The notes under the pieces are model-generated. The model saw only the letters and a list, made by a program, of their open reading frames with translations, had not been told where the DNA came from and ran no database searches. The position numbers and the translations under genes were made by a program. Below are positions 24,167-37,242 of a DNA stretch of 64,000 nt, piece after piece (within the stretch, counting starts at the first letter, position 1; each line of letters starts with the position of its first letter). Source of the DNA: Botryosphaeria dothidea (Eukaryota; Ascomycota; Dothideomycetes; Botryosphaeriales; Botryosphaeriaceae); contig WWBZ02000009.1 in the NCBI GenBank assembly GCA_011503125.2, forward strand, positions 682,001 to 746,000, read 5' to 3'.

Positions 24167-27100
24167 CTACTCGTGACATTTGTACCACTCGGCAGTCCCG
24201 ACATCAATGCCAAACCTTGCCTGCTCCCCATGCTTTCTCGAGTCCTCGTGCCCGCTTTGCCACCACCCCATGCTGAATTGGAAGTCCTTGAAGAGGCCTG
24301 ACTGCCTAAGTTCCTCGTCTCCACACCACTCGGAGCCGGGAGGAATGGCGTTCTTCTCCAGTATGGACGACCCTGCCAATAAACTTGCCATTGCCGCAAT
24401 GCCGCGAGGATTCTTCGGCAGTACGTGTTTGGCACTCCCGAGCGCAAGTGTAGACATTGCGCTAAGCGCCATGACAGCGAGCAACGCCTGCAGCGCACGC
24501 GTGGATGCGCCATTCTGGGCGAGCCGAAGCTGGTTTGGCAGGCGCGCTGTTCCGCTGCGAACAACAGGCTCGGCTGCGACGCGGTTGAAATTCATGGCCT
24601 GGACGACAACTCGGCGATACGTGTTTTCCACAGCGGATGTCAGCCTTTCGGTGTCGGTGGTCAGGCTGGCCAACGATTCCCCTTGCTGGATGATCGTGCC
24701 AAAGAGTCCGTCCACGGTACCATTGGGAAGTTGAATCTTGATGTCAGCCATGGCATAGTGAGTCCCCACAGTTTGGGCGAGCCCTGATCTAGAACGCGAG
24801 TTCAATGTATACGGAGCTAGCAGGTTCTTGCCAATGCCAGGGATTTCAGCTGTGGTGGAAAATCTACGTGACGATTCGTTGAGAGACGGGGCAGACGTGC
24901 GGATTTCCAGCAGGTCGGGATACGACAGCTCAACACGAGCGTCGATGGTTTCCAGATACGGCTTGCAGTGAAGGGCTAGTGGTTCCCAGCTGCTGCTCAT
25001 GTGATCCAGATTCCCTGCAACGACAAGGTATTCGGGGCAGTGATTGATATCTCCGCTTCTGTCATTCCAAAAAGCAAAGTTGCCGGAAAGATCGGTGCCA
25101 TCAATCGTCGTCGATAAAGCCGTGTCGTTCCCACAGGGGGAGAGAGACTTGAAGTCTACGGTGATCTGATGGGTTTTGTTTGCGACACTGACGTTCGTAG
25201 CATGGATCTCCGTGCAATTGGCGACGCCGCGCATTGCAGGAATGGTAACATGGATGCTTTCGTAGTCGTTCTGGTGATCCTGTTGAGTCGGAAGGCTCAT
25301 CTTAAGGGACCACAAACGAGTCATATGTCCACCGTGGAAGATCCATACCCTCGTCGAGAACCAATGTAGCCGCCATCATACCATTTTGTTGGTAGTTGAT
25401 ACGATTGATATCGTTGAATGCGTCCAAAGCAATGTGATCAAGCTGGTGCAATTCAATAGCTCTCTCTTGCACAGCGTACTTTGCCGTGAAAAGACCACTG
25501 GAAATGATGGTCAGGAATCCCGTGGACAACGAGCCTAAGAAAACGACGACAAGGCAGTAGTGTCTCTTTTCAGCGGCCGTCCAAAGCCCGTGAAGCCCGA
25601 GTAGACCGAGATAGTTCTCATCGACGCTCTTCGCGCTTGGTACGGAGCCTCGTTTCAGATTGAAGAATGGCTGAAAGGTCTTGAGTTCGAAGTCGAGGGC
25701 GCTGAATAGCAAACCATAAAGAACGAGAACCGTGGCCGGAACGAATCGCCAGGCATATTCCTCATATTGATGATTTGTGAATGTCACGAACCCATGATCC
25801 CGTCTCGAAATCTGGTACACGGCTTCCAGGGCGGCAATCATCAGGACCGCGATAATGACGATACACACTCGGCCTGTAGTCGTGATAATAAACGGATAGT
25901 ACCAGGTAGAGCTGTCTCGCTTGCTTGGATCCCTTCCTGCTTGTACCGACTCGGATGTAGCAGTTCCCCGAATGTAAAATACGTCCATAGCTTCAGAGTT
26001 GGCAGAGATGGTCTCTGTATAAAACGTATCCGTGCCGAAATCCTTTCGAAGTGTCTTCAAACTTTTCAACCCGGAGCCGCTGAGTCTGTCAACAAGATCT
26101 CGACTGCGCGCTAGGATAGTTGCGAATCCAGTAATGGATCCAGGGTCTCGAGGTGCGGCGGGCCTCTTGAAGAAATAGCTTAGAGTGATGCTGTTGATGG
26201 CCAGCGAAAAAAGGATGATTTCTGCGAACCACAACCCATAACCTCGGAGCTGAAGTCGTGTCTGTGCCTGGATCTCCGTGACCTCAAATTCTTTTCCGTT
26301 CTCGGCGAGAAGGTAGCGATTTGCTATCTGCGCGGCAGTGGATTCGTAGAACTTTGCAAACGTTCCTTTTAGTAGAGTAGGGTCTAAGAGGGTGCTAGTG
26401 TTCGCGTTTGGTGCCAGCGGGCTCAGAATTTGTGTTTTATTTAAGTCTTTGATTGCTGCGGCAAATCCTTCGAAGATAGTTTGTGCAGTGAGATTGTCAA
26501 GTTGCCGGTCGTCATGCGGGTTTTGGACTGCCCATCTTACCTATCTGAAGAGGTTCGCTGTACAGGTACGACATTTCTGCTGTTTGAACCTTGTATCCAG
26601 GTTTACACACCAGAAATGCCGAACGATCCATGGAAGAATAGAAACCGAAAACGAACCGATAGTCATCGTCGCTGCAGTTTGACTTTGGTGATTGATCCAC
26701 GATTGGAATCGGAGGACCAGCTTCTCTCCCCTCAACGGAGATAGAGGAGCATGATTCGGAGGTCATATTGGCATAGACCCAAACAGACCCATAGTCTCCT
26801 TGAGAGGCGATCATATAAGCCAACATTTGGTGACTACGGGTATTTCCTTGTGGATCTGTAATGATGTATTCGTCTCCGGAAACCACAGTTACGGTGTTGT
26901 TATCGGAATCATGGTATGTATACATTCCAGGGTCGATCCCAGACATTGAAGGTTTGGACTGTATGTGTGCAATCTCACAGTCTGCGTATGCGCTTATGAT
27001 GTTCACTCGAGATAGATTGTCCATTGTAGAGCTGCCTTTGCAATGAGGTTAGTGAGTGCGTGCAGGAAGACCGTCTTGGTCTCACTTACCGTTTCGGGGT

Positions 27101-27880
27101 GGTGGAATCTCGGTGGCGAAACTCGAAGTTATGCCAAAAGGGTAGCTCATGTTCAGACTCTCAATTCCAAACACGCGGGCCGCTGGTAGTTCGCTGACCA
27201 ATGATGCATTGAAGCCCGAGCTTGACAATGCTTTACCGCCTCGCATAGCTGTCGGCTTCACGTCGATATTGATGCTCGCGAAGGTGAAAAGACCGGTGGC
27301 TACGATTATCAACAGCTTGTTGAGAATTGTACCGAAAAGCGCCAATGCGACGTGCACATCTTTCGTCTTTACTGCATCAGATAGAGCTGTGATGATATTT
27401 GGTGAAATATAGTCAAGAAGCACACTTCTGGTCGCAATCTGTGGCTCCTGCGCCATGAGCACCCACGGCATCATCAGCCTGGCACGATAATCCACTTGGG
27501 CCCATAGAGTAGACAGCAGAGTGAAGACTTTGATGGTGAGCATTCTATCAGATAGATCGAGGGCATATTGACTTACTTGCAGTCGGTGTGTAATGCCAAA
27601 CATAATGGACGGTAGGGCGGACTTGGCAAATGCCATTGTGGCTCCAAGAGTACCAGGCCATTATCAACAGCGCAATCGCTGCTTGCAGATAGACGCAGGC
27701 AAATAAAACCAGGTAAGATGGTCGAATGAAAATAGAAGACCATAGCTTCCTCGGCTGGTTTTCCTCTTTTTGATTCGAAGGTTTCGGAGAAGCGGCAGAG
27801 CGCTGGATTAACAAGTTTGTAGCCTCCGAAAAGCAGGATACCTGATCCGATTGCACCTGCATCGGAACAAAAACCGCCAT
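24167..27880 (-). CDS. DUF3433-family polytopic membrane protein, frame disrupted once
   Basis: Four exons on minus: 27880-27577, 27527-27090, 27035-26541, 26467-24167. With one +1 shift at about 25302-25305 the product would be 1178 residues. Features of the DUF3433 family: VHYVWHYTPTA spliced to IFTLLSTLWAQVDYRARLMMPW; ISPNIITALSDAV followed by a membrane helix; a second half repeating the pattern (SSTWYYPF, AWRFVPATVLVLYGLLF, LPRWTYDSF); and a C-terminus with VLPKNPRGIAAMASLLAGS and RFGIDVG. Several membrane helices and extracellular sequons suggest a surface or endomembrane protein of unknown function. After DSFVVP the frame meets TAA, while the next frame continues the family sequence. 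No intron of workable length can bridge it, so this is a real frameshift, a sequence error, or recoding. Confidence 0.72.
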
Positions 27881-28660
27881 ATTTTGCTGCCAGACGACTC
27901 ACAAATAAGAAAAAGAGACGTGCCCCAACACGAGAGGAGCAAATCCGGAGGAGAAAAATGCAAGCAAAGCTGGTTGTTTTCTTAAGTCCGAAGAGAGAGA
28001 AAAAGGCCATTATATGCATCATTCCATCCAGCCGCTTGTAATCCACCGGCCGCGTCAGCAGACAAGTCTGAGACTCATTTTCTTTTTTTTTTTTGCACTG
28101 ATCTGGACGCATGCAGCTAGCCATATAATAGAAAATTGAAGTTTCTTAGCAGTTTGACCGAAGGTGCTCGTAGGCATAGGGCTGTAATGTGGCGAAGTAC
28201 TTGCGTAAATGTATTTTTAGTGTGCTCTGTACTCGGTCTGCTGTAGCCATGTCAGCGCTAGGTTTCCTCGTGGCTGGTAGAGAAGTTTCTGGCCGCTAGG
28301 ATATGTTACACGAACACGGCTGTGTGCATGGCAATGAAGGCGGGGCCGGAGGACCCAGACTTTGCCCAAAGGTGTAGACCAATGACTGAAAGGAATAGTG
28401 TTTGACTACATGGCGTCGTGGCGTAACGGTTCGAAACCGGTTGGCTTGAATCTTAGACAGCGGCATGCAACGATTTATTTGTCGAAAATAGATCCTCGGG
28501 GAGCGCAAGACACCAACACAACATGAACTCTCCGTCCTCCGCTCGCTTTGCCTCCTTTCCTTCTCTTATCCATCGCTTGAGATTGACAAGTCGTGCTATT
28601 TATCATAAAGACCCCGCACTCTATGCCGACTCCGGAGACGAGCCGGGAGAACTTATCAGA
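27881..28660. other. Intergenic region
   Basis: Between the DUF3433 start and the DUF6536 stop. Contains a T/A-rich stretch near 28078-28100. One B-box-like GGTTCGAAACC is present but has no tRNA around it. No gene seen. Confidence 0.45.
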
Positions 28661-31334
28661 TTACACAGTAGGTTGATGACGATCTCGCCGCGCTATCTCC
28701 TCCAAAGGCGGGTAGCTCACATTCCTGGCCGTTGTGAACCGAAAACGACCTGAAACCTCCCCAGGAGCGTCTTTGACATATCCCCATCTTACAGGAAGAA
28801 GGTGGGCATCTTCATCTTCGGGGTGGGCATGGCAAGCTGCACTGATGGCCGCACTGCACGTTGACGCCAAAGGCATCGTATACCCCGGCGAATCGGTGTT
28901 CTCTTCCATTTTCCGAAGATTGTACTTTTTGAAGATTCCGATAGCAACGAGCGTAGTGACCATGACGGTACCAAGGAGTAAGGAGAGGACGATGCCAATG
29001 CTGGAATAACCAACGACTGATGCGTCCCAACTTGGATCTCGGTCAAAGTCTGGTGACTTGTATCCAACTGTTTGGATCACAAAGACCGACTGTGAGACCA
29101 GCCAATGGAGGATAAAAGAAGCTACCATAAGTGGCAGGCTATATCTCCAAGGCAGTGATAGGAAGTAAGACGAGCGTTGAATCCCTCTCGGGCAGGATAG
29201 TCTTAGAGGCCGTCGGTGCGTTAAGTAACTATTCCATTCCTCAGTGACAAACAAGGCAGTCAAAAGATTGTTATAGAGCAGATGGAGGCCGCTGATCACG
29301 ACTTGAAAGATATTGGAGAAGAAGATGGCGAAATAAAAGCCATGCCTTGGGCTCAATTCGCGCATCAGCCCCATGAATGCAACAGCGTATTCATGCGCCG
29401 TTCCAAGACCTCGGTTCCAGAGTGAGGGAATGCCAATAGATAAGCCGAATTGTTTTTGGGCGTTTAAAGTTAGTACAAGGAGCCCGATTGCCACAGCCAT
29501 CATGAAAATACACCTTGATGATGGTTAGTTCTGCTACCATTTGGAAAGTGCGACCACTTACAAGGAGATAGTGACCTTCCACCGCCTTGGAGTAGCTCCA
29601 TGGAACCATCTTACTGGGCGGGACATCTGGTGAAATTCATTGGCATCAGCGTCCGGCCATGACTTTTCAAAATCTTTCCTTGCCGGCAGCCAAAGATCAG
29701 CGGTTGTCTTGTCCTCATTCTCAAGGAAGCTTGCAATTGCATCCCCGATAGTAACCAAGTATGTGTTTTGCAGAGGAGTAGTGGATGTCTTCCACCACGA
29801 TAGCTTTTGAGTCCAAAACGAGATACCCTTGTTCCGTGGATGCGAGGCTGTGTCATTGAATTCCTGGGGTTTCTTGCCAACATAATGGAGCCAGGCGGTA
29901 TAACAAATGCAAATGAACTTGATGAAGTTCAAAATGCACACGGTGACCATGATCGCTGGACTGAATCGAAGGGCGCACTTTTCGTTCATAGATTGTGGCG
30001 GTCCGCCACTGATGCAAAAGTCGACTTTTGCCCATAGGAAACGAGTATTTTGCCGATCGTAGTAATCATAAGTTGTTAATGTCCAGTTTGTGGCATGGGG
30101 ACTGAGGAATTCCCAAGTACACCAGGTGTTGGAAGCTCTGCCGAGAGACCCCCAGGCAGAACACATCCAAGCGTAAGCTTTGTTCCAGTCAGTCGGCTGA
30201 CGGGTATTAGTGTAGTTCGAGATGAGTGATGAAGCGGGATCCAGTGAATATGACTGAAGATCTGCCATGGTCAAGTTCTGAATGACGATGATGACGTCCT
30301 TAGAGCCTGCTGCTTTCGCAATGTAGCGGTCAATGCAGTCGGAGCGGTTCAGTCGATCTGCATCAGATAGGTTTGAACGGAGCCACTCGAGAGGAGGCAT
30401 GGCGTATGTCCATGGTTGCTCGTCAGAGATAAAATCTTGCGTAACCATTGCCACACCATACGTGCTGATCGGGATCGTTGCAAATACCGCGGAGTTCCAT
30501 CTACTATACATCAGCATGCTCAGCTATATGAAGAAAAAGAGTCATAGAAAAGCGCGGTGGGATGCATACGTTAAGTGAAGTAAGGCTGAACTCGCCATCA
30601 ATATTGCCCAAGTGCACTTCTTTCTCTTATTCGTCTTTTTTAAATTCCTCCAGCTCTGTACACCGATATCATACCACTCATGTTTCATGTGCGCGGCATC
30701 AACATCCTGCCTTGTGGGTGCTATCAATATCTGAGCGCAGTAGTTACTTGCACTGATCAACATGGTGGACAGGGCGTTGATTGACAAATGTAGCCACAAA
30801 TTGTATGACTTAACGCCACTGCAAGTTATCCCGTCTTCTGGACCCAGCAAATCTCCCATGTCGTCGGTCCTGTTATAATTTGTGGTGGCATACAAGGTGA
30901 CGCCGAAATTGAAGATGAATATGAACGCAGAGACGAATATTTGGGTAAGCAACGTGGTGTCTCGATCGGACAGTTTCTTGCGCCAAGTCCAGGCGCGCGG
31001 GTGCTTCGGGTTGGTCTCCGGGAACCATGGTTGAAAAAGCGCAATCGATCCGAAACGACTGCAGTTCAAAGGCCATATAAGCAACGGGCTTGTTTCACAG
31101 CAGATAAGGAACCTACGGAAGATTGTCCGGAGTGTTGTCGTCATAGCTGTCTGAGGAAGCTGAATCAGTGCGGTGTAATATTGTCGAGACCTCGCCCGTT
31201 TGTGAGAGAGATGAGGAGCAATCGTGGAGATCACTCGTCACAGAGTCCAGAAGCAAGCTTTCGTTTTCATCCGCAGAGCTGTGAATGGTAGGATCGATGT
31301 TAACAAGCTCGTGCGAAGTTACGGAGTCGGACAT
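28661..31334 (-). CDS. DUF6536-family polytopic membrane protein
   Basis: Four exons on minus: 31334-31117, 31058-30570, 30503-29562, 29513-28661, giving 833 residues with all phases consistent. The N-terminal 75 residues are acidic and Ser/Asp-rich, presumably cytosolic. Then come a membrane helix (FVSAFIFIFNFGVTLYA) and the family core: NLWLHLSINALSTMLISASNYC, PTRQDVDAAH, DIGVQSWRNL and HLTRWNSAVFA. A long extracytoplasmic loop carries several N-glycosylation sequons. The C-terminal third has at least five more helices and LPWRYSLPLMVASFILHWLVSQS. Function is unknown; DUF6536 proteins are widespread in Pezizomycotina. It sits in tandem with the DUF3433 gene on the same strand, but the 780 bp gap argues against shared transcription. 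Confidence 0.84.
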
Positions 31335-32095
31335 GGTTGATGACCAAATGACTGCGCCAAGTCGCGACCCTGTGCGGTCTGGCTCTATTTAACCTCGCTG
31401 CATGAGCTATTCCATTATAAGCCTCGTCATCCCGCGCAAGCGCCTTACTTGGTGGCTGGGTAATGCTGCGCCTCCTATAGACTGATTGGCTAAGTTCGGC
31501 TTCGCCTCGCACAATATGGCTATGCCATCATTGGCCCTTTTAAGAAGAGCCGCAGCCCAAACGGGACGACTAGCTTGTTATTGGACTAAGCAACTGCAAG
31601 CACCGTCCCTTGGTCACAGCATGTATGCAGTGATAAGAAAACAAAAGGAACTTGTGTAACAATACCCTTGCTAAGCCACAATCCTTTGGGGGGCGGCGTC
31701 TAAGGTAGAATTTTGATTGGTCGAAGATGATCAAGTGTGAGACCCAGCACTTGCGGCCTCGTATGCATGTCACAATGGTTTGTATCGGTAGCGTCATGTA
31801 GGAGGCAAGCGAGCACGCGCGCGAGGCTGATGGTAGAGTAGATGCCTATATGTATTACGGTGGTTCTATAAGATTAATATAGAGCTGGAAAGTAGACCAG
31901 GAGCTCGGCGAACTACTTTCTACACGTTTGCATCAATTACGACAAAGATGGGTGTGACACTGCATTCAGCCTGTTGTCAATAATGAAAGTTGTTGAAAAA
32001 ATTCACGTCGATTCAATGACAGCTACGGGGCACGACTAGATACAGGGTGAATTGAGAGGTTCTGTCCCACCTCTATGCTCTCAAGAATTTTTTTT
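31335..32095. other. Intergenic region
   Basis: Holds the upstream region of the DUF6536 gene and the 3' end of the P450 gene, both minus. No gene seen. Confidence 0.45.
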
Positions 32096-33687
32096 TTATT
32101 CAGATCTGAGCTTGATTTCGAGAGGCATCGGACCCGGCCAGACATTGAACGCCTCTTCCCTCTCCAATTCCCATCCAGGATCTGGTAGAGAAAAGTCATA
32201 CCTACGGGCCAATGTAGCAAGCAAGACTGACTGCTCCATATACGTGATGTTCCTTCCGATGCAACCTCTTGCACCCGAACTAAATGGGATGAATGCCGAG
32301 TTCATCTCGCTGGTTTTGTCACCGAGCCACCTTTCTGGCCGGTATTCTTCCGGATCTGGGAATATCGACGGATCCCTGTGCAAAGTGTATGCAGGGACTC
32401 CGACGGTTGTTCCGCCTGGAATCCAGTGTCCATCGATGTTCATTCCCTCCGGCGGCGTGATGCGAGACAAGCCGAAAGAGACTGGCGGGATGATGCGGAG
32501 GGATTCATCAAGACAAGCGCGGAGGTAAGATAGCTGCATTACGCTGCTGTAGGCAGGTATGAGAGTTCCGGCAGGGAGGCTTTCGTCGAGTTCTTTCCGG
32601 AGCCTTGCAAAGGCTGAAGGATTCTTGAGAAGGAAGTACATGACATTGGCCAGGGCGATGGCAGTGGTATCAGACCCGGCGTCCACTACGAAGATGATTT
32701 GTTAACGAGTGCTTCGCGAAGGGGGGAAATCTGCGGACAGAACTTACACATGACACCCACTTCTGCCTCTAGTTCTTCAACATCGAGGCCTAGCGGTTTC
32801 CCACCTTTATCTTCCAGCATAAACCGAAACATGTCATCCAGCACCTCCCCACGTTCCGCCCTTTCGATCCTCTCCTTCACCAGCATCTTGATCAACTCCC
32901 CATACCCTTGACCTTCCCGCCACTGCCGCCGATAAAAGCTCGAAACGACGCTCAGCACCGGCTTCACAACGCCAAACCACTCGGGAACCCACAAGATCGC
33001 ATGCGCCGTAGCCCTGTTCCCAGCACGCATGCTCGTGATATACCTCAGCTTCCGATCTCCCAGCGCAACCTCGTCGTCCCCCCTCTCCAGACACCCCAGC
33101 CGCCAGCTCCCCACCAGATCCGCCACCGCCTCCACCGTAAACAGATTCACCCACCGGGCGAAATCAACCGCCCCGCCCGCCCGCGCATCCAACGCCCGCA
33201 CCACGCCCGCGACCTTCCCGCGCACCTTCGCCTCCCAGCTCTGCTCCGCCTTCCGCAGCGAGAAGCCGTGCGCCAGCCTGCGCCGCTTGGTCGCGTGCAC
33301 GCCGCGGTCGACGGCGTGCAGGACGTTGGTGTGGCCGGGCGAGAGGGCCGTGTAGAGCGGGCCTTTGGCGCAGGGAGTCGCGTGGCCGTAGATGGCGGCG
33401 GCGGCGGACGGGGTCGAGAAGGAGAGGCTGCGGGGACCGGTGCGGAGGATGGGGGCGCGCTGGTGGGCGGCGTGGAGGAGGGAACTGCGGTGGGGGTGGG
33501 AGAGGGGTGTGTGGGTGCGGGGGGTGAGGAAGATGGCGGAGAAGGAGGAGGGGATGAGGTGGGTGAGGGGAGTGGCGTTGGGGATGTGGCGGAGGTGGAG
33601 GTGGATGTTGATGTAGTTGGAGAAGCGGTGCAGGATGAGGATGATGGGGATGGTGAGGGAGAGGAGGATTGCTGTGGAGAAGGGCAT
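32096..33687 (-). CDS. Cytochrome P450 monooxygenase
   Basis: Two exons on minus, 33687-32748 and 32685-32096, giving 509 residues. Residues 1-22 form a hydrophobic membrane anchor typical of ER P450s. The I-helix oxygen-activation motif is AGSDTT at 316-321, right after the splice junction. The K-helix ExxR motif is ESLR at 374-377. PEEYRPERW is the PERF-like region. The heme-binding loop is FSSGARGCIGRN with Cys455. All key residues are present, so an active haem-thiolate oxidase is expected. The substrate is unknown; the C-terminal part is loosely like benzoate-hydroxylase or secondary-metabolite P450s. No other biosynthetic genes (polyketide synthase, peptide synthetase or terpene cyclase) lie nearby, which argues against a metabolite cluster here. 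Confidence 0.93.
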
Positions 33688-35090
33688 GTTGTTTGATGCT
33701 GTCGGCGGCTAATGATGTAGATGATGTTCACTGAAGGTATGAGAAATCCGAGTGATAGTCGTGGTTTTGGACCGCGAGAGCCAGAGCAGTATTATATACC
33801 AGCTTGTTGGCGGGCTTTGGGACAAATTGGAAGGAAATCAACTGCGTCACGGTCATGCACTTGCGTCACTTGAGAGAAAAGAGATCCTATCTCTATCGCT
33901 TAGCTGTCTTTCTTGAGAAGTGTAGTCGAGAAGTCATCTTACCACTTTGAATCATTTTAGCGATCTTCTCGTTTAGGTTTCCTGAAAGGGTATTCGAGGC
34001 GCGGAAACTTGTCTCTATCGGGACAGTTGCGCGAGTACGAGACCGGCTAACAAAAACGCTGCGACACGTAGATGTTGATTTACAATCAGGTATTAGAGTA
34101 TCCACCCAGTGTACACAAGTACTCGTTGGAATTCAGTCTGCAAACCCGATATCATACGTAGCGAAGAGATAAGGCGCTACGACAAGGGAAGTAAGGCTGC
34201 CGTTACAAATTCCAGGCACCAGCTCCTTGTAACTTCGTGAATTCAATTTCCGCGTAAACTGGTGAGCATCGTGAGGCTTGGTTTGCAGATGGGAAGTCTG
34301 ATAACGCTGTGGCCCCAACAGCAGCATCTACACTCCTATATGCTCGCACTAACATAACATGGCCGTTCGGCTTTCATGACTTATTCTTCATCAGAAATTA
34401 CCAAATTAAAAAAAAAAAAACGAGGAGAATTTTGAGCATAGTATAACAATTCTTCCTGAAGGCAGTTACTTATACAAAAGTACCACTGTTATAAGGTTCA
34501 ACGCAACCAGGGTCTTCTCCACACCAAGCACAGTCTACGAAGTGCCCCTCACTTCAACACCTTTCTTTGACGCTACACAATCTCCTGTTCTCAGCGATAA
34601 ATATGAGCCCCTGAAATCTGCCGAGATCTTTCAAGCTAGAATGTTCGTTCTCTGAGGACTGGGCCGAAGTAGTTCGAACATGCCACATCGCGCACTGGGA
34701 ATTTTGCCTGAGACCCTTGCCTTTCTCAATTGTGGCCCGTTGATTAGTTGGGTATGAGTGCCGAGCTTGCCCACACACCCTTTTTCACGAGTTCAATTCT
34801 GACGGCGATTGTTCTTGCTCTCGCTCACTTTTGACTACGCTCACTTCGGATTCTTAAGGCTGACGGATCGCCTCGCTTCTTCAACATCGCCAAACCAGAC
34901 AGCACCACTACAGGCCTACTGACCAAGCATCTTCTCGTGGATTCTGTCCCTCCTCACACTCATTGGCCAAAGATCATCTCTGTCAACGTTCTCTTCGCTT
35001 TGAACGCACGGGTTTGGTCCGACATTTTGACTTTGACCAACTCAAAACCGTCCACTTCAACACCATACAGGCCAAGAGAGGATCTTCAAG
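33688..35090. other. Long divergent intergenic region
   Basis: Contains the promoters of the P450 (-) and the DUF7587 gene (+). Several AT-rich stretches occur, for example a poly-A tract near 34408-34420. Open frames are short and unsupported. Confidence 0.45.
33792..33798 (-). promoter_or_regulatory. TATA box of the P450 gene
   Basis: Minus-strand TATATAA lies 105 bases upstream of the P450 ATG, a usual distance once a short leader is allowed. Inducible fungal P450 genes often have TATA promoters. Motif-based only. Confidence 0.45.
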
Positions 35091-37242
35091 ATGTCACAAG
35101 ATGGAGAAATAGAGGGTCCCAGCCCTCAATGGAAGAATTCGACGATGACAATCAATGCGAAAAACTGTCACATTTCTTCTTTTCAGCCAGTCTTGCAGAC
35201 TTCGGACCACTTGCTGCTGTCGCTGGAATATGACGTCAAGACAGAAGACCCTGACTATGTTCTTCAAGACCACACAACGGACCGACCAATTTTAGAGGAT
35301 GCCGTTGACTTGATCCCATTTCCTGAGCCCAAAGCTGGACGGCTATTTCAGAATGAATCCATCTCCGTGCATGCGGATGCATCACAGCCTACGTACTTTG
35401 AACAAGAGTTCGATGAAACACCCATCATTGACTCTAAAGAGATGGGAGTAGAATCGACCGTCGGCGAGGAAGATTTGGTGACTCTATACGACGACTTCAA
35501 TGTCAGGCATGACGTCACAAGCGGCACTGCTGTCATTATTCCCCAGCAGACAGAAGAGAGCCCCAGCACTAACCATGTCTTACCGATGAGTTCCCTGGAT
35601 TTTTCAGGTTTGGATGGAGTGGATTCACACGATCGGCATGGCCAAACTGCCGTCGTACGCGGGCCATCAGTAGCCCGTTTCTTTCGTCAGCACGAGGAGA
35701 AACTGCCGAGGAAGAAACGCCATGGGAGTGCCCATAACTGGTCTTTTGCAGAGAGGGAAGCTCTTTGCCTTCTTTTCCAGTTCTACAACCACGCCTCGAT
35801 AAATGACGGGTCCAAGAAGATTTCAAGAGTACTGACCGAGTACTTCCGCCAAACATCGGACCCTCACCGGGGTTCTTTCCGGGGGAATCAGATCAAGGCT
35901 CAATGGATAGAGTGGAGCCCCGTCTTTGGAAAGCCCCGTAAGCGACCGGATTACAATCCCAGAGCCACATGGATGGAGAAAAGGGCCAAGCTTGAAGCAG
36001 CTGCTTCACGTGCGGGCGTTCGACTCGATGCGCGGACTCAGATGCCCCCGTTCAAAAAGTGTAAGAAGAAGTCTTCGCTCAAAATGGACGAGAAGATTAA
36101 AAGGAACCAGGCCTGGTTCTTGAGCGAGCTCAAAAGGACGAAGGAAAACCAGGCTCTCACCTTTCCATCCCCGCAAGCGTCACCACTCGCTGGCCGGTCC
36201 TCGGACTCCCAGAGCAGTCTCTTGCAACAGCTTCTGGACGCGATACCTTCTGAAAAGCCATCCACACTACCAGGTCAAGAAAGTCCCCCGCAAGCACCGC
36301 GAACTCAGCAAGCCCAACAAGCCTCGCAAGCTCAGCAAGTCCAGCCAGTACCACCAACCCCCCATCCCCACGCTCCCAAACCCCGCCAACGGCTGCCCTC
36401 CCTCTTATACAGGGTGTACGACGAAGCCAGCAACGGATTCAACTCACCATCCTTCTTCCTCGCCGGGCGATTCAACATCAAAGGCAAAAGCCGCGCCCGG
36501 CCTCCTCCAGACACGGAGGACATTCTCAACGACGCGGCGTGGCACTTCTGGGAGCACAGCCCCAACACCCCCTTCATCTCCACCGGCGACTCGCTCATCA
36601 TGGCCATGCATCTCGCGTGCCAGTCCGCAAAGCAGGGCGGGGCCCCCCCGCATCGCCGTCATCGACGCGCCGGCCGCCATGGCCGCCACGCGCGGCTACC
36701 ACGCCGCCGCGGTGATCGCGGCCGCGAGGCGCGCGGGCCACTGCCCGGGCATGCGGTACCGCGGCACGCGCGAATGGCTGATCTGGGCACGCATCGGGCG
36801 CGCCGCCATCGTCCGCGACGTGCCGCTCGAGCTGCTCCGCGCCGGCGACGTCGGCGTGGCGGACCTGCTGGCGCTCGGCGACGTCGAGGAGGCGGGCTCT
36901 GTCGCGCGGGCTCGCCGCGCCTTGCGGCGCCAGGAGGTGGTGCTCGATGCGCCGGCGGGGTACGTGCTCGGTCGGCTGGGGGCGCTGTTTGGGCTGGGCT
37001 GCGCGACGCCCGCGCCGATGGTCGAGCAGTTTGTCTATGATGTCTTTCAGGGCTGGGGGCTGGGGGCGTGTGAGGTGGAGGGGATGGCGGAGGCTTTTCT
37101 TGCGGACTTGGAAGAGACGGGCGAGCGTGCGGGGATGCTGAGGTTGAGTGGAGAAGGAGAGGGAGGGCTGCGAGCGGCCTTTGTGAGCGGTGTCGAGAGG
37201 GCTCTTCAGGACCTCAAGGAGCAGCGCTACATGCGGAGGTGA
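35091..37242 (+). CDS. DUF7587-domain protein with a one-base frameshift at a C7 run
   Basis: Reads open from ATG 35091, with a frame change at the run of seven C at 36643-36649, and ends at 37242. Skipping one C makes 717 codons (716 residues). Residues about 205-290 have a Myb/SANT-like look (HNWSFAEREALCLLFQF, RGNQIKAQWIEW). A Lys-rich segment and a Gln/Pro-rich linker follow. The DUF7587 domain starts at LLYRVYDEASNGFNSPSFFLAG, with HFWEHSPNTPFISTGDSLIMA before the shift and RIAVIDAPAAM plus REWLIWARIGRAAIV after it, so the domain is split exactly by the shift. The family has unknown function and occurs mostly in lineage-specific fungal genes. GC content rises sharply after 36500. Either a recent inactivating indel or a sequence error in the homopolymer. 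Confidence 0.72.

Noticed and set aside
28420..28450. B-box-like GGTTCGAAACC on + strand
   Set aside because: No A box or paired arms upstream; a chance match.
32096..33687. Secondary-metabolite gene cluster around the P450
   Set aside because: No polyketide synthase, peptide synthetase, terpene cyclase or tailoring enzymes lie nearby; neighbours are unrelated membrane and accessory genes.
35091..37040. Reading the first DUF7587 frame to its own stop as the true protein
   Set aside because: After the C7 run it becomes Arg/Ala/His-rich nonsense while the domain continues in the other frame.
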